Shown: one piece after another, positions 26,733 to 35,170 of the stretch
How the letters are laid out: each line of letters starts with the position of its first letter
Numbering within the stretch: position 1 is the first letter of the stretch
Source: Symbiobacterium sp040797425
GTDB taxonomy: Bacteria; Bacillota; Sulfobacillia; Symbiobacteriales; Symbiobacteriaceae
Length of the DNA: 64,000 nt
NCBI RefSeq assembly: GCF_040797425.1
Contig: NZ_JBFNEH010000009.1
Coordinates: 19,454 to 83,453, forward strand
Reading direction: 5' to 3'
Made by a program: the position numbers and the translations under genes
The notes under the pieces: generated by a model
The model's input: the letters and a program-made list of their open reading frames with translations, nothing else
Database searches by the model: none
Told to the model about the DNA's origin: nothing

Positions 26733-26754
26733 AGAGAACGATCTCTGGTATAAT
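26733..26754 (+). promoter_or_regulatory. Extended -10 promoter and possible operator of the thiolase operon
   Basis: TGGTATAAT (26746-26754) is a perfect extended -10. Immediately upstream AGAGA-ACGA-TCTCT (26733-26746) is an inverted repeat overlapping the extended TG, well placed for a repressor. No good -35 is seen, fitting an extended -10 promoter. Confidence 0.65.
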
Positions 26755-26804
26755 GATGGGTACATAAGAGTCCCACCATTCCGACTTGGACAGGGGGAGC
26801 GCAT

Positions 26805-27995
26805 ATGAGGAGGCGGGAAGCCGTTATCGTCAGTGCCGTGCGCACGCCCTTCGGCGTCTTCAACGGGGCGCTGAAGGACCTCGCCGCCACCGACCTGGGC
26901 GGCATCGCCATCCGGGAAGCAGTCCGCCGGGTAGGGCTCCATGACCGGCCCGAGCAGATCGACCACGTGCTCATGGGCCAGGTGGTGCAGGCGGGCGCCG
27001 GCCAGATCCCCTCGCGGCAGGCGGCCTGCAAGGCGGGGCTGCCCTTCTCTGTCGTCTCGGAGACGGTGAACAAGGTCTGCGCGTCGAGCCTCTGGGCTGT
27101 CAACCTGGCTGACCTGATGATCCGTGCCGGCGACGCCGACGTGGTGGTGGCCGGCGGCATGGAGTCGATGAGCAACGCCCCCTACCTGCTCCGGAACGCC
27201 CGGCGGGGCTACCGGATGGGCCACGGAGAGCTGGTGGACGGGGTGATCCACGACGGCCTCTGGTGCGCCTTCGGCGACGTCCACATGGGGACCTACGGCG
27301 GCCGGGCCGCCCGGGAGTACGGCATCTCCCGCGCGGAGCAGGACGAATGGGCTTACCGCAGCCACATGCGCGCCGCCGCTGCGTGGGACAAGGGCCTCTT
27401 CGCCGACGAGGTGACGCCGGTGACCATACGGCAGAAGAAAGGCGAGGTCACCGTGGCGGCGGACGAGCCGATCCGGCGGGACACGTCGATGGAGAAGCTG
27501 GCGGCTCTGCGGCCGGCGTTCGAGCCGGACGGGACGGTCACCGCCGGCAACGCCCCGGGCCTCTCCGACGGCGCCGGCGCGCTGGTCATCATGTCCCGGG
27601 ACCGGGCCGAAGCCCTGGGCTTGGAGGTGCTGGCCACGATCGTGGCGCAGGGACAGCACTCGGAGGAGCCCCACGCCCTGGACGTGGTGCCCGCCCGGGC
27701 AGGGCAGCAGGCCCTGGCGCGGGCCGGGCTCACGGTCAGGGACCTCAAGCTGGTGGAGATCAACGAGGCCTTTGCCTCGGTGGCGCTGGTCTCCATGCGC
27801 CTCCTGGGGGTAGACCCGGACATCGTGAACGTCAACGGCGGCGCCATCGCACTGGGCCACCCCATCGGCGCCAGCGGCGCCCGCATCCTCATGCACCTGA
27901 TCTACGAGCTACGCCGGCGCGGCGGCGGCATCGGCCTGGCTGCCATCTGTTCGGGCGGCGGCCAGGGCGAGGCGACGCTGGTGCGGGTTGACTGA
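26805..27995 (+). CDS. Acetyl-CoA C-acetyltransferase (thiolase)
   Basis: Condenses or cleaves acetoacetyl-CoA and related 3-ketoacyl-CoAs. The 396-residue protein has the acyl-enzyme cysteine in NKVCASSLWAVNLA, the histidine motif NVNGGAIALGHPIGASGAR and the second cysteine in CSGGGQGEA. Length is usual. It is followed after 33 bp by a 3-hydroxybutyryl-CoA dehydrogenase gene, so the pair can carry out two steps of beta-oxidation or of butyryl-type carbon metabolism. The true direction is unknown. Confidence 0.93.
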   Translation: MRRREAVIVSAVRTPFGVFNGALKDLAATDLGGIAIREAVRRVGLHDRPEQIDHVLMGQVVQAGAGQIPSRQAACKAGLPFSVVSETVNKVCASSLWAVNLADLMIRAGDADVVVAGGMESMSNAPYLLRNARRGYRMGHGELVDGVIHDGLWCAFGDVHMGTYGGRAAREYGISRAEQDEWAYRSHMRAAAAWDKGLFADEVTPVTIRQKKGEVTVAADEPIRRDTSMEKLAALRPAFEPDGTVTAGNAPGLSDGAGALVIMSRDRAEALGLEVLATIVAQGQHSEEPHALDVVPARAGQQALARAGLTVRDLKLVEINEAFASVALVSMRLLGVDPDIVNVNGGAIALGHPIGASGARILMHLIYELRRRGGGIGLAAICSGGGQGEATLVRVD

Positions 27996-28028
27996 TGCAG
28001 TCGATCAAACCTGGACGGAGGGGTACGC

Positions 28029-28910
28029 ATGGTGCAACGGATCATGGTGGTCGGCTCCGGCCAGATGGGCTCGGGCATCGCCCAGGTGGCGGCGCAGGCC
28101 GGCCTGCAGGTCTACCTGCAGGATCTGGAACAGATGCTCGTGAACCGTGGACTCGGCGTGATCGTGCGGAACCTCACCCGCGACGTGGCGAGGGGGCGGC
28201 GCACCGAGGAGGAGAAGGCGGCCATCCTCGGACGCATCACCGGCACGACCGACCTGGCGCCGGCCGCCGAGTGTGACCTGGTGATCGAGGCCATCGTCGA
28301 GAACCTCGAGGCCAAGCAGAAGCTGTTCCGGGAACTGGACGAGATTTGCCCGGATGCCACCCTCTTTGCCTCCAACACCTCCAGCCTGCCCATCACGCAG
28401 CTGGCGGCGGCGACCCGGCGCCCTGACCGGTTCATCGGAATGCACTTCATGAACCCGGTGCCGGTGATGCAGCTGGTGGAGGTCATCCGGGGCATCGCCA
28501 CCTCCGACGAGACCTTCGCCACGATCAAAGGGCTGGCCGAGGCGATGGGGAAGACGCCCGTCGAGGTGCGGGACTTCCCGGGCTTCGTCTCCAACCGGGT
28601 CCTCCTGCCGATGCTGAACGAGGCCATCTTCTGCGTCTACGAGGGGATCGCCGGCGTCGAAGAGGTCGACACGGTGATGAAGCTGGGCATGAACCACCCG
28701 ATGGGCCCGCTCGCACTCGCCGACTTCATCGGGCTCGACACCTGCCTGTCGATCCTGAATGTGCTCTACGAGGGGTTCAGGGATCCCAAGTACCGGCCAT
28801 GTCCGCTTCTGGTGCAGATGGTGCAGGCGGGCTACTACGGCCGCAAGTCGGGCCGCGGGTTCTACGTCTATGACGCGGAAGGCAACGCTACGCCGGTGAA
28901 GCGGTTCTAA
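28029..28910 (+). CDS. hbd: 3-hydroxybutyryl-CoA dehydrogenase
   Basis: NAD(P)-dependent reduction of acetoacetyl-CoA or oxidation of 3-hydroxybutyryl-CoA. The 293-residue protein has the Rossmann loop VVGSGQMGSGIAQVAA, the catalytic histidine in GMHFMNPVPVMQLVE, and VRDFPGFVSNRVLLPMLNEA. GLDTCLSILNVLYEGF is typical of short-chain enzymes. Start ATG 28029 follows GGACGGAGGGG. It shares the promoter upstream of the thiolase gene. Confidence 0.94.
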   Translation: MVQRIMVVGSGQMGSGIAQVAAQAGLQVYLQDLEQMLVNRGLGVIVRNLTRDVARGRRTEEEKAAILGRITGTTDLAPAAECDLVIEAIVENLEAKQKLFRELDEICPDATLFASNTSSLPITQLAAATRRPDRFIGMHFMNPVPVMQLVEVIRGIATSDETFATIKGLAEAMGKTPVEVRDFPGFVSNRVLLPMLNEAIFCVYEGIAGVEEVDTVMKLGMNHPMGPLALADFIGLDTCLSILNVLYEGFRDPKYRPCPLLVQMVQAGYYGRKSGRGFYVYDAEGNATPVKRF

Positions 28911-28978
28911 ACGTATGGCCTGGCCGGCGGCCTCGCCGCTCTAGGGCTAAGGCGCCGGCCGTCCGGCTGAACCGAAAG

Positions 28979-29015
28979 GGCCGCTCCCATCGCAGTAACG
29001 GCGGTGGGGGCGGCC
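28979..29015. terminator. Hairpin between hbd and the TetR gene
   Basis: GGCCGC-TCCCA-TCGC pairs with GGCG-GTGGG-GGCGGCC around a 6-nt loop. There is no clean T-run on either strand, so it is a plausible but weak bidirectional terminator. Confidence 0.5.
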
Positions 29016-29176
29016 TGTTCGTGTGTCGGTGTCGATGCGGAACAGTGGCGCGAGGGTGCTGTCGCTCCTGGTGGGGACAGAGCAGGCTCCGGCTCGCCGG
29101 GCGCCGGGCCATGAAACGCGTTTTCTTCGCGGACATGCGGCCCACAGGGGGCCCTGACCGGCAGGTGGGCGACCTG

Positions 29177-29815
29177 TCAGGAGCGCGCCGGAGCCTGTCG
29201 GCCCCCGGGCTGCGTACCCTGCGGGGCAGCTGACCTGCACAGGCGCTCGACCGAAGTGCGAACGACCCGCTCCATCTCCTCTGGCCGGAGCCGACCCGGC
29301 TCGAGCAGCGCGTGCACAGCCAGCCCGTCGATGACGGCGTAGAGCCGCTCCGCCTCCAGCGCCAGATCGAGCCCCTCCTGCAGGATCCCTTCGCGGTCGA
29401 GGTAGCCGAGCACTTCGCGGATGAACGAGTGCATCCGGTTCTCCGGAACATCCGAGAGGTCCTTGCGATGGCGCACGTACTCCATAAAGGAAAACCAGAC
29501 GTCCATCTCCGCCCGGCGCTCTCCATCGAGCGGCACCAGCTCCAGAAGCAGCCGGACCGCCTTGGCGACCGGGGGGAGCGGTTCGGAAACGAGCTGTCGG
29601 ATGCGTTTCTCCACCCGTTCGTTCACGAGCCGCATCGCGTAGACGAGCAGGTCATCCTGGGTCTTGAAGTAGTGCCGCAGGGCACCCGCGGACATGCCCG
29701 CTTCTGCGGCGATCTTACGCACCGTCGCCCCTTCCATGCCGCTTTTCAGGATGACCCGCCACATCGCCTCGGCGATGCGGGTGCGTTGCTCCGCATGACT
29801 GACGATTTTTGGCAT
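29177..29815 (-). CDS. TetR/AcrR-family transcriptional regulator
   Basis: A 212-residue repressor-type protein. The N-terminal helix-turn-helix is clear: IAEAMWRVILKSGMEGATVRKIAAEAGMSAGALRHYF, close to the BetI-like branch. The C-terminal ligand domain is all helical (DVWFSFMEYVRHR). ATG 29815 is preferred; an upstream ATG at 29833 would overlap the operator. The divergent promoter region carries two related palindromes (29827-29840 and 29878-29891), so it likely controls itself and the divergent membrane-protein gene. The ligand is unknown. Confidence 0.9.
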   Translation of the reverse strand: MPKIVSHAEQRTRIAEAMWRVILKSGMEGATVRKIAAEAGMSAGALRHYFKTQDDLLVYAMRLVNERVEKRIRQLVSEPLPPVAKAVRLLLELVPLDGERRAEMDVWFSFMEYVRHRKDLSDVPENRMHSFIREVLGYLDREGILQEGLDLALEAERLYAVIDGLAVHALLEPGRLRPEEMERVVRTSVERLCRSAAPQGTQPGGRQAPARS

Positions 29816-29826
29816 GGCCCTATCAT

Positions 29827-29840
29827 AACACAACTGTGTT
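29827..29840 (+). promoter_or_regulatory. Putative TetR operator, copy 1
   Basis: Perfect palindrome AACACA-AC-TGTGTT, 12 bp upstream of the regulator start. The reverse complement of a second copy at 29878-29891 matches 12 of 14 bases. Confidence 0.6.
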
Positions 29841-29877
29841 GCAAAAACCAGGTGATTGTGATAGACTCCCGCTTGGC

Positions 29878-29891
29878 AATACAGTTGTGCT
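29878..29891 (-). promoter_or_regulatory. Putative TetR operator, copy 2
   Basis: Read on the minus strand it is AGCACAACTGTATT, sharing CACAACTGT with copy 1. It lies 22 bp before the divergent gene's start codon. Confidence 0.55.
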
Positions 29892-29913
29892 AAAAAGGGG
29901 TGCGCTCCTTCCG

Positions 29914-30468
29914 ATGAGCCTCATCGCCTACCTGATCATCGGGGTGGAGATCGGGTTCTGGGTGTTCGTCTCTGCCGGTCTGGCGGCGCGCTATCTGCTG
30001 AACCGGCCCCGCCTCGGCCTCGCGCTGCTGGCGATGACGCCCGTGCTCGACGCCGTTCTGCTGGTGGCGACCACGCGCGACATTCTGGTCAACGACGCAG
30101 CGGCCTCCCTCGCCCACGGCATCGCCGCGGTCTACCTGAGCGTCTCGCTCACCTTTGGAAGGCGCATTGTCCGCTGGGCCGATGAACGGTTCCAGCACTA
30201 CGTCCTCAGGCGGGGTCCCCGGCCGAAGGCGTTCTATGGCCGCGCCCACGCCGTCTACAACTTCAGGGGCAGCCTGCTCTACCTTCTGGCATGGCTCCTG
30301 GGGGGCGGCTACCTCTTCCTGCTCATCACCCTGGTCGGCGATCCAGACCGGACCCGGGCCCTGTCCGGGGTGCTCCGAGTCTGGACAGCGTCTGTGATCA
30401 TCGACCTCCTGATCTCGCTGTCATACTTCGTCTGGCCCAGGCAACCGCAGCCGGACGGCGCCGACTGA
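29914..30468 (+). CDS. Hypothetical membrane protein, divergent to TetR regulator
   Basis: A 184-residue protein with about five hydrophobic segments, beginning MSLIAYLIIGVEIGFWVFVSAGLAARYLL and ending with a helix near LIDLLISLSYFVW. I do not recognise a named family. The ATG at 29914 is 13 nt after AAAAGGGG. Sharing the operator region with the TetR gene, it is probably the regulated target. A strong terminator follows. Confidence 0.75.
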   Translation: MSLIAYLIIGVEIGFWVFVSAGLAARYLLNRPRLGLALLAMTPVLDAVLLVATTRDILVNDAAASLAHGIAAVYLSVSLTFGRRIVRWADERFQHYVLRRGPRPKAFYGRAHAVYNFRGSLLYLLAWLLGGGYLFLLITLVGDPDRTRALSGVLRVWTASVIIDLLISLSYFVWPRQPQPDGAD

Positions 30469-30484
30469 CGCGCCGTCCGGTTTT
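30451..30484 (+). terminator. Intrinsic terminator between convergent genes
   Basis: CCGGACGGCGC pairs perfectly with GCGCCGTCCGG around an 8-nt loop, followed by TTTT. Confidence 0.85.
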
Positions 30485-30502
30485 CGTGCGCCCTTTCGCC
30501 AA

Positions 30503-31546
30503 TCAGCTGCCCAGCCTCCATGAGCGCCGCATCAGCCCTGCCAGCACCACCAGCGCCACCAGCCCGAACAGCGGGTAGAAGAAGGCGAGCAGCTGGCTGA
30601 AGCCGAAGCCGCTGCCGGCGAGGGCCAGGCAGATCGTGGCGACGACGGCTTCCCGGTAACGCCACAACTGGCCCAGGCGGCCGGCGAACCCGTAGGCGCA
30701 GGCGACTGCCGTGGTGTAGATTTCGGCCCAGAGGATCAGCGCGTAGAACCACTGCACGACCTGGCTGTGCGAGCGGCTGAGGTAGAGCATGGGAATCTCG
30801 ACCGCCGCCTCGGGCAGATGGGCCCCCACCGTGAGGGTCATACCCGCCGCCATCAGGCCCAGGGTGAGGCCCCCCAGGGTGCCGCCCCAGAGGAGAACCC
30901 GCCGGTTGCCCACCTCTGCCCCCAGCGGGCCCAGTACCGATATCGAAAGCGCCAGGTTGTAGCTCACGTAGAGCAGCGCTGCCATCCACCAGGAGCGTGC
31001 CGGGGCCAGGGCGGGATGGGGGGCGAGTTGGCTGAAGGCGGGCCCGACTCCCAGGTCGTGCAGCGAGGTGGCGACCAGGAACACGACGGCCGTGGTGAGC
31101 AGAGGCACCACGATGCTGTTGGCCGCCATGATGCCCCGCATGCCGGCCAGGATGGTCGCACCGGTCAGCAGCGCGGTGACCAGCGTGCCCAGGGCGTAGG
31201 GCGCCCCGAACTGCTGGGCGAAGATCGCCCCGCCCCCCGCCACCATCACCGTGAGCGTGGCAGACAGGAAGAAGGTGATGGCGACGTCCATGACGCGGCC
31301 GAGCCGCGGGCCGCAGGCGTGGTCCAGAACCTCCCGGTGCGTCCGCGCCCGGAGCCGCCGGCCCAGTTCCATCACTGTGATGCCGAAGAGGCAGAAGAGC
31401 GCCGTAGCCACCGCCACGCCCGCGAGTCCGAACCGCCCGTAGGCGGCGAAGAAACGAAGCGTCTCCTGACCCGACGCGAAGCCCGCTCCCACCACCGTGC
31501 CCACGTAGGTCGTCGCCACGCGGAACACCTGCCATTCGCGGCGCAT
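30503..31546 (-). CDS. YkvI-like membrane transporter
   Basis: A 347-residue protein with about ten membrane helices. The N-terminal VATTYVGTVVGAGFASGQET matches the YkvI family, which has an APC/NSS-like fold with an unwound first helix. The substrate is unknown. ATG 31546 (MRREWQVFRV) is chosen; GTG 31570 is an alternative and neither has an excellent ribosome site. It is convergent with the preceding gene and divergent from the moe operon. Confidence 0.8.
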   Translation of the reverse strand: MRREWQVFRVATTYVGTVVGAGFASGQETLRFFAAYGRFGLAGVAVATALFCLFGITVMELGRRLRARTHREVLDHACGPRLGRVMDVAITFFLSATLTVMVAGGGAIFAQQFGAPYALGTLVTALLTGATILAGMRGIMAANSIVVPLLTTAVVFLVATSLHDLGVGPAFSQLAPHPALAPARSWWMAALLYVSYNLALSISVLGPLGAEVGNRRVLLWGGTLGGLTLGLMAAGMTLTVGAHLPEAAVEIPMLYLSRSHSQVVQWFYALILWAEIYTTAVACAYGFAGRLGQLWRYREAVVATICLALAGSGFGFSQLLAFFYPLFGLVALVVLAGLMRRSWRLGS

Positions 31547-31732
31547 CGATTCGCCACCGCCCTCTCCCACCGTGATGTTGCCGCTCCTCCGGCCCGCCTG
31601 CAGCGGTCAGGGTCCAAGCCTGCCGTAACCTTTTCATAGACTTTGGTACTCTCGTGCCTCCCGTCTCCCGTCTGTTGGTGCCGCAGTTTGTCCTCGTTTC
31701 TGAACGATATGTGCCTTCGGCCGCCCGTTTGC

Positions 31733-31762
31733 TTGCCCTGCCCCTGTCCGTCACCTTATAAT
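31733..31762 (+). promoter_or_regulatory. Sigma-A promoter of the molybdenum cofactor operon
   Basis: TTGCCC (31733-31738), an 18-bp spacer, and TATAAT (31757-31762). It stands about 220 bp before moeA, leaving a long structured leader. Confidence 0.7.
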
Positions 31763-31790
31763 GGATGAGACAAGTTCATTTTTTCGCGTC

Positions 31791-31918
31791 CCGAGTCAGG
31801 TGGCCTGATGAGACGGCTGCCTGACCGGTCCCGGGTTGCCGGGCCAGGGTTGTCGGGGAAACCCGGCAGCCTCCCGTTGGAAAGGGGCGGAGCTATGGGC
31901 GTTGCCCGTTGCATTCTG
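31791..31918 (+). ncRNA. Probable Moco/Tuco riboswitch
   Basis: The leader between the promoter and moeA folds into several stems: GTCAGG/CCTGAC (31795-31800 with 31820-31825), GCCGGG/CCCGGC (31838-31843 with 31862-31867), and a CCTCCCGTTGGAAAGGGG segment (31870-31887) that resembles the conserved core of the molybdenum cofactor RNA motif as I remember it. An intrinsic terminator hairpin follows at 31927, just before the coding region. The gene context (moeA, moeA-PBP, moaA, moaC) is the expected one. Identity rests on memory of the motif, not on a covariance search; another attenuator type is possible. Confidence 0.65.
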
Positions 31919-31926
31919 CTGTCTAC

Positions 31927-31948
31927 CCATCGGGAGATGGCATTTTTT
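31927..31948 (+). terminator. Attenuator hairpin before moeA
   Basis: CCATC-GGGA-GATGG followed by CATTTTTTG, 39 bp before the moeA start. Its place after the structured leader and before the coding sequence fits a premature terminator controlled by the riboswitch. Confidence 0.7.
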
Positions 31949-31986
31949 GTTCTTCCGGGCCACTGATGCACAAAGCAGGTGAGCGT

Positions 31987-33219
31987 ATGGACTTCTTCAC
32001 TCTTCTGTCCGTTGAGGAGGCGCAGGCCCGGCTGCTGGCTGCCGTCCGGCGGCGCATGCCCGCAGAGCGGGTGGCCACCGCCGCCGCAACGGGGCGGGTC
32101 ACCGCCGTTCCTGTCCTGGCTGCCGAGGACCTGCCGCCCTTCGACCGCAGCAGCGTGGACGGCTACGCCGTCCGCTCCGCCGACACGTTCGGCGCGTCGG
32201 AGGCGCTGCCGTCCTACCTCACCGTCACCGCCGAGATCGCGATGGGCGCGGCCCCGACGGTGCCGCTGAACCCGGGCGAGGCGCAGAAGATCGCCACGGG
32301 CGGCGCCCTGCCGGAAGGGGCCGACGCCGTCATCATGGTCGAACACACCGAGCAGTCGGCGCCCGACGAGATTGCGGCGCTGCGCCCCGTGTCGCCCGGG
32401 GAGAACGTGATGCACCGGGGCGAGGACTGCCGGGCCGGCGAGGAGCTGCTCCCCGCCGGGCGGCTGCTCCGTGCGCAGGAGGTCGCCCTGCTCAGCCACG
32501 CCGGCATCCTGGAGGTCGACGTGGTGCGCCGGCCGCGGGTGGCCATCATCTCCACCGGCGACGAGTTGGTGCCCGCCGACCAGGTGCCGGCGCCGGGCCA
32601 GATCCGGGAGTCCAACGGCCAGGCGCTGCAGGCCCTGGTGCGCCGCGACGGCGGTGAGCCCACCTTCCTCGGCCTGGCCCGCGACGACGAGACGCAGATT
32701 CTCGCCCTGCTCCAGCAGGGCATGGCGTATGACGTCATCCTGATTTCGGGCGGCTCCAGCGTGGGTACGCGGGATCTCACGTCCGAGCTGATCGGGCGGC
32801 TGGGCAGCCCCGGCGTGCTGGTGCACGGCGTGAAGCTGAAGCCCGGCAAGCCCACGATCCTGGCCGTGGCCGACGGCGTACCCGTCATCGGGCTGCCCGG
32901 CCACCCGGTGAGCGCCCAGGTGTCCTACAACCTCTTCGTAACGCCGCTCCTCCGGCAGATGCAGGGGCTCTCGCCCGAGCCGGAGTTCCGGCCCACGGTG
33001 CGGGCGAGGCTGACCAAGAACGTCGCATCCGCCACAGGCCGCACCGACGTGGTGCGGGTGCGGCTCTTCCGCCGGGACGGCGAGCTCTGGGCCGAGCCGG
33101 TGCACGGCAAGTCCGGGCTGATCACGACCCTGGTCAAGGCAGACGGGCTGGTGGTGATTCCCTCGGCCCGGGAAGGCCTTCTGGCCGGCGATACGGTGGA
33201 AGTGGAGGTCCTGGAATGA
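31987..33219 (+). CDS. moeA: Molybdopterin molybdenumtransferase MoeA
   Basis: Inserts molybdate (or tungstate) into adenylated molybdopterin. The 410-residue protein has PPFDRSSVDGYAVRSADT, GGALPEGADAVIMVEHTE, IISTGDELV, GGSSVGTRD and GLPGHPVSAQV, the canonical MoeA order. ATG 31987 follows AGGTGAG. The stop overlaps the next moeA-like gene by 4 bp. Two MoeA paralogues in one operon are common in clostridia and may separate Mo from W chemistry. Confidence 0.95.
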   Translation: MDFFTLLSVEEAQARLLAAVRRRMPAERVATAAATGRVTAVPVLAAEDLPPFDRSSVDGYAVRSADTFGASEALPSYLTVTAEIAMGAAPTVPLNPGEAQKIATGGALPEGADAVIMVEHTEQSAPDEIAALRPVSPGENVMHRGEDCRAGEELLPAGRLLRAQEVALLSHAGILEVDVVRRPRVAIISTGDELVPADQVPAPGQIRESNGQALQALVRRDGGEPTFLGLARDDETQILALLQQGMAYDVILISGGSSVGTRDLTSELIGRLGSPGVLVHGVKLKPGKPTILAVADGVPVIGLPGHPVSAQVSYNLFVTPLLRQMQGLSPEPEFRPTVRARLTKNVASATGRTDVVRVRLFRRDGELWAEPVHGKSGLITTLVKADGLVVIPSAREGLLAGDTVEVEVLE

Positions 33220-35141
33220 GCACGCGACAGATCTACCTGGAATCGCTGCCCCGCGACGAGGCACTGAACCGGCTTCTGACCGCGCTGGATCAGGTCGGCT
33301 GGGGGCCGCAGACGGAGGTCGTCCCCACCACCGACGCCCTGGGCCGCATCACCGCCGCCCCCGTGCGGGCGCACATCTCCGCGCCCCACTACAACGCCTC
33401 CGCCGTGGACGGCGTGGCCGTCAAGGCCAGCGATACTTTCGGCGCCACCGAGACGGCGCCCATCACGCTGCGCATCGGGGTGCAGGCGCACTGGGTCGAC
33501 ACCGGCGACCCCCTGCCGCCGGGGTGCGACGCGGTGATCATGGTGGAGCACGTCAACCTGCTGGACGAAGGCCACGGGCAGGGAGACCGCTGCGAGATCC
33601 TGGCCCCGGTGGCCCCGTGGGAGAACGTGCGCCAGATTGGCGAGGACGTGGTGGCCACGGAGATCCTCCTGCCCGAACGGCACCCCATCCGTCCCCAGGA
33701 CATGGGCGCGCTGCTGGCGGCCGGGGTCCTGGAAGTGCCCGTGGTGCGCAGGCCCGTGGTCACCTTTATCCCCACCGGCACGGAGATCGTGGAGCCCAAG
33801 CCCGACCCCGCCCCGGGGGAGATCATCGAGTTCAACTCCCGGGTCATCCTCTCCATGGTGCGGGAGTGGGGTGGCCAGCCGGTGCGGGCGAATATCGTGA
33901 AAGACGACTACGACCTCATCCGCCGGGCGGTGAAGGAGGCCGTGGCCACCTCCGACATCGTGATCGTCAACGCCGGCTCCTCCGCCGGCAGCGAGGACTA
34001 CACGGTGCATGTGCTCAAGGAGCTGGGCCAGGTGCTGGCGCACGGCGTGGCCATCCGGCCCGGCAAGCCGGTGATGCTGGGCCTGATCGACGGCAAGCCC
34101 TTCGTGGGTCTGCCCGGCTATCCCGTCTCCACCTGGCTGACGGCCGACCTCTTCGTGAAGCCGCTGGTCTACCGCGCCCTGGGCCTGCCGGTGCCGAAGC
34201 GCCCGACGGTCCGGGCCTCGCTGGCCCGCCGGATCACCTCGCCCATGGGGGTGGAGGAGTACGTGCGGGTGAAGCTGGGCCGGGTGGGCGACCGGCTGGT
34301 GGCCACGCCCATGAGCCGGGGGGCCGCGGTGATCTCGTCGCTGGTGCGGGCCGACGGCCTGCTGGTGGTCGAGTCGGACCGGGAAGGCATCGGCGAGGGC
34401 TCCCCGGTGACGGTGGAGCTGCTCCGGCCGCTCAGCGAGGTTCAGGAGACCGTGGTGGTCATCGGCTCCCACGACACCTCCCTGGACCTGATGGGCTCCT
34501 TCCTGCACCGCAAGAGCGGCTATTACCTCTCCAGCGCCCACGTGGGCTCCCAGGGCGGGCTTCTGGCGCTCAGGCGGGGCGAGGCGCATATGGCCGGCGT
34601 CCATCTGCTGGACGCGGGCACGGGTGACTACAACACCTCGTACGTGCAGAAGTACCTCGGCCGCCCGGCGCTGCTGGTGCTGCTGGCCCGGCGGGAGCAG
34701 GGTTTCATCGTGCCGAAGGGGAATCCCAAAGGCATCACCAGCTTCCGGGATCTGACCCGGCCCGACGTCCGGTATGTGAACCGGCAGCGGGGTGCGGGCA
34801 CTCGCCTGCTGCTGGACTACCACCTGCGGCAGGAAGGGATTTCGCCGGCGCAGGTGCAGGGGTACGATTGGGAGCTGTTCACGCACCTGAACGTGGCCGC
34901 CGCCGTGAAGGCGGGCGACGCAGACACGGGGCTGGGCATCCGCTCCGCTGCCCAGGCGCTGGACCTGGATTTCGTCCCGGTGGCCTGGGAAGAGTACGAG
35001 CTCTGCATCCCGGCGGAGCTGGAGTCTCACCCTGGGGTGCAGGCGGTGCTGGAACTGCTGCGCGATCCCGAGTTCCTGAAGGCCGTGGAAGCGCTGGGCG
35101 GATACGACTGCAGCGAGTCCGGCCGGATTCGCCGGGTGTAG
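33216..35141 (+). CDS. MoeA-like protein fused to a periplasmic-binding-type domain
   Basis: A 641-residue two-domain protein. Residues 1-405 are a second MoeA (APHYNASAVDGVAVKASDT, GDPLPPGCDAVIMVEHV, GSSAGSEDYT, GLPGYPVSTWL). Residues 410-641 form a COG1910-type substrate-binding fold (VVIGSHDTSLDLMGSFL, RQRGAGTRLLLDYHLRQEGI, DADTGLGIRSAA) related to molybdate/tungstate-binding proteins. No signal peptide is present, so it should bind its oxyanion in the cytosol. It is coupled to moeA by an ATGA overlap. The fusion itself is a known architecture. Confidence 0.92.
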   Translation: MSTRQIYLESLPRDEALNRLLTALDQVGWGPQTEVVPTTDALGRITAAPVRAHISAPHYNASAVDGVAVKASDTFGATETAPITLRIGVQAHWVDTGDPLPPGCDAVIMVEHVNLLDEGHGQGDRCEILAPVAPWENVRQIGEDVVATEILLPERHPIRPQDMGALLAAGVLEVPVVRRPVVTFIPTGTEIVEPKPDPAPGEIIEFNSRVILSMVREWGGQPVRANIVKDDYDLIRRAVKEAVATSDIVIVNAGSSAGSEDYTVHVLKELGQVLAHGVAIRPGKPVMLGLIDGKPFVGLPGYPVSTWLTADLFVKPLVYRALGLPVPKRPTVRASLARRITSPMGVEEYVRVKLGRVGDRLVATPMSRGAAVISSLVRADGLLVVESDREGIGEGSPVTVELLRPLSEVQETVVVIGSHDTSLDLMGSFLHRKSGYYLSSAHVGSQGGLLALRRGEAHMAGVHLLDAGTGDYNTSYVQKYLGRPALLVLLARREQGFIVPKGNPKGITSFRDLTRPDVRYVNRQRGAGTRLLLDYHLRQEGISPAQVQGYDWELFTHLNVAAAVKAGDADTGLGIRSAAQALDLDFVPVAWEEYELCIPAELESHPGVQAVLELLRDPEFLKAVEALGGYDCSESGRIRRV

Positions 35142-35170
35142 CCGCCACGACCAGAAAGGGGGAGACCGCG

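Noticed and set aside
29177..31570. Possible mobile element around the TetR and YkvI genes
   Set aside because: No transposase, integrase, terminal inverted repeats or target duplications were seen, and base composition matches the flanks.
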